A stretch of DNA of 36,687 bases, from the NCBI GenBank assembly GCA_012518555.1, contig JAAYRW010000013.1, positions 1-36,687 on the forward strand, written 5' to 3'. This document shows, piece after piece, positions 32,277-36,687 of this stretch. Source of the DNA: Tissierellia bacterium. GTDB taxonomy: Bacteria; Bacillota; Clostridia; Tissierellales; Sedimentibacteraceae. The notes under the pieces were generated by a model, which saw nothing but the letters and a program-made list of their open reading frames with translations, did not search any database and had not been told where the DNA came from. The translations under genes were made by a program, and so were the position numbers. Every line of letters starts with the position of its first letter. Position 1 is the first letter of the stretch.

Positions 32277-33497
32277 ATGATAAAGAATACAAAGTATATA
32301 TATATATTTAAAATTATAATATTTATTATCCTCTTCCTATCTGCTCTCTTCTTTGAAAATGCACAAGAGCAAAGACTACTAGTCCTAATAACTATATTTG
32401 TGCTTTTTTTGATTAATAATATTTTCAAATACTATTTTGAAAATCAAAATAAAATTTTCCTGCTATTTCTTCTTGATCTGGCACTTATTTATATGCTGGA
32501 ACAAAATTCACGTCTTTTAATAAACTATTTCTTTCATTCTTTTTATGTAATAATTTTCCTTGAAGCTGCACTTACTTTCCAACTAAAAAAAGGAATTATA
32601 ATGGGAATTGTTACAGTAACTATATCCATGATAAAGTACATATATTTATTATATTATAAATTTAATTTATCTAATCTTTCCCAGATGCTCTTCTTTCTCC
32701 TGGTAAATATGCTGATGTTAATAATAGCAGCCTTTGCACAACATACCAAGGAAGAAAAACAAAAAAAGGACCTTCTTTATAGAGAACTTTTAAATACCCA
32801 CAAACAACTAAAAGAATATACCCATGAATTAAAAAGACTTTCCCTAATAGAAGAGCGAAATAGAATTGCACGAGATATACACGATACCCTAGGCCATAAT
32901 ATGACAGCCTTAATAATGCAGTTGCAAATGGCAGAACATTATGCCCAAAAAGATTTAAATAAATCTACAGAAATTATCAATAATTCCATAAAAACAGCAA
33001 GAGAAAGTCTAACTGCCATAAGAGAAGTTGTAGAAACATTAAGAGGAAAAGAATCCCTATCCCCTAAGATTGTAATAGAAACTTTAGTCAATGAATTTTC
33101 AGAAAAAACAGCAGTAGAAATAAATTTAAATATTGCGGGTGAAATTATTAATAGCCATCCTGCTAATTCAGCCCTATACCATATATTGCAGGAAGGAATG
33201 ACAAATGCAGTAAGACACGGCAAGGCAAGAAAAATTTGGATCAATCTTACTTATTCAACAAATAGTATTAAATTCAGAATAAAGGATAATGGTGAAGGAG
33301 CTATAGCCTTAGTGGAAGGTTTCGGTATGAAGGGAATAAGAGAAAGAGTAGAATCTTTAGGAGGAAGGGTTGAATTTAAATCACAAAAGGGCTTTGCCAT
33401 AGATGGAACCATCTATTTGGACAATTCTCATAATTTTGAGCAAGCTGTCTCTTTCAATTCTGAAAGTTCAGAATCTTCTAAATGGCAAGACCTATGA
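32277..33497 (+). CDS. NarL-group sensor histidine kinase, C-terminus altered by a deletion junction
   Basis: A 406-residue membrane sensor kinase. About five to six hydrophobic segments fill residues 1-150, then a coiled region, the HisKA_3 phosphorylation box RIARDIHDTLGHNM (His202), and the HATPase domain with LYHILQEGMTNAVRHGKA and GFGMKGIRERVESLGG. The kinase homology ends at about GTIYL. The last ~30 residues (NSHNFEQAVSFNSESSESS and on) do not look like a kinase tail and overlap the response-regulator sequence in another frame. I infer that a deletion removed the original stop. The catalytic domains are intact. The ATG follows TGGAG. Confidence 0.85.
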   Translation: MIKNTKYIYIFKIIIFIILFLSALFFENAQEQRLLVLITIFVLFLINNIFKYYFENQNKIFLLFLLDLALIYMLEQNSRLLINYFFHSFYVIIFLEAALTFQLKKGIIMGIVTVTISMIKYIYLLYYKFNLSNLSQMLFFLLVNMLMLIIAAFAQHTKEEKQKKDLLYRELLNTHKQLKEYTHELKRLSLIEERNRIARDIHDTLGHNMTALIMQLQMAEHYAQKDLNKSTEIINNSIKTARESLTAIREVVETLRGKESLSPKIVIETLVNEFSEKTAVEINLNIAGEIINSHPANSALYHILQEGMTNAVRHGKARKIWINLTYSTNSIKFRIKDNGEGAIALVEGFGMKGIRERVESLGGRVEFKSQKGFAIDGTIYLDNSHNFEQAVSFNSESSESSKWQDL

Positions 33498-34029
33498 TTT
33501 GTGCAGGCTGAGAAAGCCGGATGTAGTCCTTATGGACATACAAATGCCGGAAGTAAACGGCGTTGAAGCTACTGCAATGATTAAAAAAGACTTTCCCCAT
33601 ATTAAAATAATAGTTCTTACGACTTTTAACGATGATGAATATATTTACCATGCAGTAAAAAACGGGGCAGTAGGATATTTGTTGAAAGATGCTTCCCCTG
33701 CTGAAATTTTAGAAGCTGTTCGCACTGTCTATAGGGGAGGGGCCTTAGTACAATCGGAAGTTGCCGTAAAAGTATTAGACAAGTTTTCACAGTTAGCAAG
33801 AACTGTGGATACTGTGGATAAAGAGCTGGACCCTAGGGTTAAACTGTTGACAGAAAGAGAAATTGATCTATGCCGACTCATAGCTGAAGGTAAAAATAAC
33901 AAAGAAATATCAGAAGAACTATTCCTAAGCCAGGGTACAGTAAAAAACTACCTTACTAAAATATTAGAAAAATTAGACCTTAGAGACAGAACCCAACTAG
34001 CTATTTTTACAATTAAAAATGATTTATAA
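33403..34029 (+). pseudogene. NarL/FixJ response regulator lacking its N-terminus
   Basis: The frame encodes most of a LuxR-type response regulator: phosphoacceptor Asp in KPDVVLMDIQMPEVNG, the Thr/Lys sites in VLTTFNDD and GYLLKDASP, and a C-terminal LuxR helix-turn-helix (LTEREIDLCRLIAEGKNNKE). The first beta strand with the paired acidic residues (usually VLIVDDQ) is absent. Recognisable homology begins only near LNGKTYDLC, about 35 residues into a normal receiver, and the aspartate would be residue 45 of the ORF instead of about 54. The ATG at 33403 lies inside the kinase gene without a ribosome site. It is probably not phosphorylated, although the DNA-binding half could still be made. 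Confidence 0.8.
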
Positions 34030-34348
34030 TTACCCTGACTATATAGGCCCAAAAGCCCTACATATTTTCAACATCTTAAATCTACACATATCGTTATCCT
34101 GAGCATATACATCTTTGTCAGCCAGACGCTTTACACACATGTCAGTCAGATGCTCTACACACATTTTTATCTTCGTCACCCTGAGGTCTAGACCAAGGTC
34201 TCATCCCACAGACAGAAATAGTGCCAAAAGTCACCTTATCTTTGCTAATTAAGTGATTTTAGCTACTATTATTTTATTTATAGATTTATTAGAATATAGT
34301 AAGAAAGTATAGAGAATAAATTTTAAATAATAAAATGGAGAAATATCA
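34030..34348. other. Intergenic region with tandem repeat and repeat debris
   Basis: This 319-bp gap has no credible ORF. It holds a 24-bp tandem duplication (34117-34140 and 34141-34164) and two degenerate pieces of a dispersed repeat type common in clostridia (TATCCTGAG near 34096; GTCACCCTGAGG and AAGGTCTCATCC at about 34177-34206). An AT-rich stretch before the lipoprotein gene probably includes its promoter, but I cannot choose a -10/-35 pair. Confidence 0.55.
34117..34164. repeat. Two tandem 24-bp repeats
   Basis: Two adjacent 24-bp units share GTCAGYCAGAYGCTYTACAC plus ACAT and differ only by three C/T changes. They lie between the response regulator and the lipoprotein gene. Confidence 0.8.
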
Positions 34349-35311
34349 ATGAAAAGAAAAATAACTTTTATCTTAATTCTGTTAATATTGTTGACAGCCT
34401 GTAATAAAAATAGTTTAGCAGAGTATAAAAAGGCAGCGGAAAAAACAGCAGGGATAAGAAGGGGTCAAACAGCAGGAGAATTTATACTAACTACTGAAAT
34501 TAATCCTCATGGATTGACAGCTGAAGAAATAAAAGAACTTAATTATATTAAGGATATGGAGGGAAGCTTTAGTGTAGTTTATGATGATGAGCTAGGAAAA
34601 AGGGCTATAAGAAATTATTTAAACTTTGGTGGTTTAGGATATGACTTTGAAGTATTCATAGAGGGAGATCAAATGTTAATTAAGCTGCCTATTGTGGGAA
34701 AATATTTAAAAATTGAGGAAAGAGCTAGGGAAGACTTACAGTCAGAAAACCCCTTTATTTCCCAGCAAACTATAGATGAACTTACTAAAAAGTGGCTGAC
34801 TTTAATGAATGAAGAAGATGTTTTTAGAGGAAAGGCTATTGTACTAACTACTCCTGACGGTGAAGTAAAAACAAGGGAATACACTATTAAGCTCAATGAC
34901 CAACAAATAAAAACATTACTAGAAGAAGCTGCTGAAATTTTAGTAAAGGATAAAAAGCTAAAAAATTTCTATGAAGAAAATATTAGGGCAAATACAGAAG
35001 ATCTATACACTACAAGCTTTGAAGAATTCCTTGCTAGTATCCTAAAAGCTGCAGAAAAATTTAAAGTCCAAGACTTCAGTTTTACTGCCTATGTTGATAT
35101 AGATGGCTATATTGTAAACCAAGTGTTAGAAATATCCTTAAAAACAATAGAGCAAAAAGAGGGAATAGTGGGGTTCAACTATTATTTAGATATAAAAAAC
35201 TGGGATATAAATAAGGATCAGAACTTTGACTTTCCTTTACTAACAGAGGAAAATACGATTCAAATAGATGATATGGATGTGGATATTCCAGCGAATTTCA
35301 TTAAAAATTAG
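34349..35311 (+). CDS. Lipoprotein of unknown function
   Basis: A 320-residue lipoprotein with a basic N-terminus, a hydrophobic signal peptide and lipobox LLTAC (Cys18). The mature part is acidic and mixed alpha/beta. I do not recognise a catalytic motif; it resembles surface lipoproteins that accompany two-component/ABC loci, but I cannot assign a family. It lies between the kinase/regulator pair and the ABC remnant, 8 bp before the latter, so it was probably part of one operon with them. It appears intact. The ATG follows TGGAG. Confidence 0.8.
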   Translation: MKRKITFILILLILLTACNKNSLAEYKKAAEKTAGIRRGQTAGEFILTTEINPHGLTAEEIKELNYIKDMEGSFSVVYDDELGKRAIRNYLNFGGLGYDFEVFIEGDQMLIKLPIVGKYLKIEERAREDLQSENPFISQQTIDELTKKWLTLMNEEDVFRGKAIVLTTPDGEVKTREYTIKLNDQQIKTLLEEAAEILVKDKKLKNFYEENIRANTEDLYTTSFEEFLASILKAAEKFKVQDFSFTAYVDIDGYIVNQVLEISLKTIEQKEGIVGFNYYLDIKNWDINKDQNFDFPLLTEENTIQIDDMDVDIPANFIKN

Positions 35312-35319
35312 GGGGCAAG

Positions 35320-36150
35320 ATGTTAAAAATAGAGAATCTATATAAAAATTTCGGTAAAACAAAAGCAGTGGAGGGCATTAGTTTCCAAGTTAAAAAGGGC
35401 GAAGTCTTCGGTCTTTTAGGGCCAAATGGTGCCGGCAAATCAACTACAATTTCCATAATATCCACCCTTATTCCACCCACAGAGGGAGAAATATTATTTG
35501 AAGGAAACAGTATTTTAAGTAATCCTAAAAATATAAGACAAAAACTAGGTCTTGTCCCTCAGGACCTTGCCCTTTCTATGATTGGATTTACTGTATTTTT
35601 TTCCAGTTATACTATGGTTTTTTCCATAGGAACACTATTAAATGATAAGCAATATAAAAGCTGGGAAAGAATGATTATATCTCCTCTATCCATGACTTCC
35701 ATACTAGGAGGCACTATGCTAGTTTCCTTCCTAGTAGGTCTAGTCCAAATAGGAATATTAATTATAGGAGGAAAATATTTACTGGCTGTAGATTGGGGAA
35801 GATCTATGGCAGGCATAGGAATGGTAGCAGCAGCCTATGTATTTACTATAACATCAATGGGATTAATGATATCAAGTTTAGTAAAAACCCAGGCCCAATT
35901 AAGTGCAGTGGCTCCGGTAGTCTTAACCAGTACAGCAATGGTGGGAGGCAGTATGTGGCCATTGGAAATTGTGAATAACAAAATACTCTTATTTTTGGCA
36001 GAATTAACACCTCATAAATGGACTATACAAGGAATGGAAAGCATTGCGGCTAAAGGAATGGGCTTTGAAGCAGCCATTACACCTACAATCGTCCTCTTTC
36101 TAATGGGAATAATCTACTTCACCATAGGAGTAAAAACAATAAAAGATTAA
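35320..36150 (+). pseudogene. Chimera: ABC ATPase N-terminus fused in frame to ABC-2 permease C-terminus
   Basis: Residues 1 to about 85 are the start of an ABC transporter ATPase: LYKNFGKTKAVEGISF, Walker A GPNGAGKST (about 34-42) and the Q-loop LGLVPQD (Gln81). At about residue 86 the sequence switches to the second half of an ABC-2 type permease (FSIGTLLNDKQYKSWERMII, then four to five membrane helices to GVKTIKD). The ABC signature LSGGQ, Walker B and H-loop are all missing, so the ATPase part cannot work. An in-frame deletion from the ATPase gene into the downstream permease gene explains it (inference). The ribosome site and frame are intact, so a hybrid protein might still be made. Confidence 0.85.
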
Positions 36151-36256
36151 AAGACATGATTATGCCTACACAGAGCAGGGTATATGAACATTATAATGTA
36201 GATGAGGGGAGATCTTTCTGATCTTTCTACCCCATACCAAAAACAAGGAGGATCTT

Positions 36257-36687
36257 ATGCAAGTTGTCAAAAATAATCCTGAAAAATACAGGCTAGCTGT
36301 GGATAAATTAAGAAAAAATTGCAGTATCAGTGAAGATTTAAACTTTTGTCAAACATCGGAGGATGTAAGTGTATTGGAAGGAGTAATCGGCCAGGACAGA
36401 GCAGTTAAATCAATGGAATTCGGTTTATCTATGGAAGCCCCTGGATACAATATTTTCGTACTAGGACCACAAGGAACCGGCAAATCCACCTATACAAATA
36501 CAGTTCTTTCTAAAATAGCATCTAAACGACAAGTTCCTGAAGACTGGTGCTATATTAACAACTTTAGCCAATGGGATAAACCCCTAGCTATTTCCCTGCC
36601 TGCCGGTCAAGGTAAAGTTTTTCAAAAAGATATGGAAAAACTTATTACAAACCTTGTAGTATCAATTCCAAAAGCCTTTGAAGGCAG
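36257..36687 (+). CDS. Lon-related AAA+ protease (AAA_32 type), 3'-truncated by window edge
   Basis: Not in the ORF track because it runs off the window. The ATG at 36257 follows AAGGAGG, and the frame is open to the end (143 codons). The N-terminus resembles the Lon-related putative ATP-dependent proteases with an AAA_32 domain: VIGQDRAVKSMEFGLSMEAP, then Walker A VLGPQGTGKSTYTN (about 70-83) and DWCYINNFSQWDKPLAISLP. The full protein is usually about 750-800 residues with a C-terminal Lon-type Ser-Lys protease domain, which lies outside this window. The upstream 106-bp gap contains TATAAT at 36194-36199 without a clear -35. Confidence 0.88.
   Translation, partial: MQVVKNNPEKYRLAVDKLRKNCSISEDLNFCQTSEDVSVLEGVIGQDRAVKSMEFGLSMEAPGYNIFVLGPQGTGKSTYTNTVLSKIASKRQVPEDWCYINNFSQWDKPLAISLPAGQGKVFQKDMEKLITNLVVSIPKAFEG

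Noticed and set aside
33403-33497. Programmed frameshift joining the kinase and response regulator into one hybrid protein
   Set aside because: No slippery sequence or stimulator is apparent, and the regulator lacks its first strand, which a frameshift would not explain; a deletion does.
1-36687. tRNA or rRNA genes and complete insertion sequences
   Set aside because: I found no tRNA-like cloverleaf, rRNA sequence or transposase ORF; only small non-coding repeats are present.

Overview
The window looks like a chromosomal segment of a low-GC, endospore-forming, amino-acid-fermenting anaerobic Firmicute (Clostridia/Tissierellia type). Sporulation and germination genes (spoIIR and a gerA-type operon), an almost complete lysine-fermentation gene set, a pyridine-nucleotide-independent-looking thioredoxin reductase and strong AGGAGG ribosome sites all point that way. 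This is inferred from gene content and base composition, not from a phylogenetic marker.

Layout. 1-6.2 kb: 3' end of a SigB-type sigma factor, a large UPF0182 membrane protein, a convergent P1-family self-cleaving peptidase, a CidA/CidB-type pair and a GNAT acetyltransferase, then the remnant of a small holin-like toxin gene. 6.2-8.2 kb (minus): a ccdA - thioredoxin reductase - trxA redox operon with a clear sigma-A promoter. 8.4-9.7 kb: an HtrA-type protease. 9.8-13.1 kb (minus): thiolase plus CoA-transferase genes (A, B, and a second A paralogue) behind a consensus sigma-54 promoter; a sigma-54 activator is transcribed divergently, with repeated upstream sites between them. 15.2-19.8 kb: a small membrane protein, gerKA/KB/KC-type germinant receptor genes and spoIIR, with a candidate forespore promoter. 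19.8-23.9 kb (minus): an amidohydrolase with its own sigma-54 regulator, a DUF1934 protein and glutamate racemase. 24.2-31.8 kb: the lysine-fermentation operon kdd-kamA-kamB-kamC-kamD-kamE, starting at a second consensus sigma-54 promoter. 31.8-32.2 kb: a long hairpin and an apparently intact type I toxin/antisense-RNA module. 32.3-36.2 kb: a decayed signalling/transport locus in which a histidine kinase/response regulator pair and an ABC ATPase/permease pair both carry deletion junctions. The end of the window holds the start of a Lon-related AAA+ protease.

How it fits together. Lysine would be isomerised by KamA (2,3-shift) and KamDE (B12-dependent 5,6-shift, kept active by KamBC), then oxidised by Kdd. 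The thiolase and the acetoacetate/butyryl-CoA transferase would serve the acetoacetate end of the same route. The two blocks share a nearly identical sigma-54 promoter although they lie about 11 kb apart, so co-regulation is likely. The two enzymes normally linking Kdd to the CoA-transferase (kce and kal) are not in the window.

The most interesting items are: the toxin/antisense module with terminal inverted repeats and a decayed relative 26 kb away; the sigma-54 regulon with helically phased upstream sites; the thioredoxin reductase lacking both NADPH motifs; two deletion-made gene fusions within 3 kb; and two families of small dispersed intergenic repeats.
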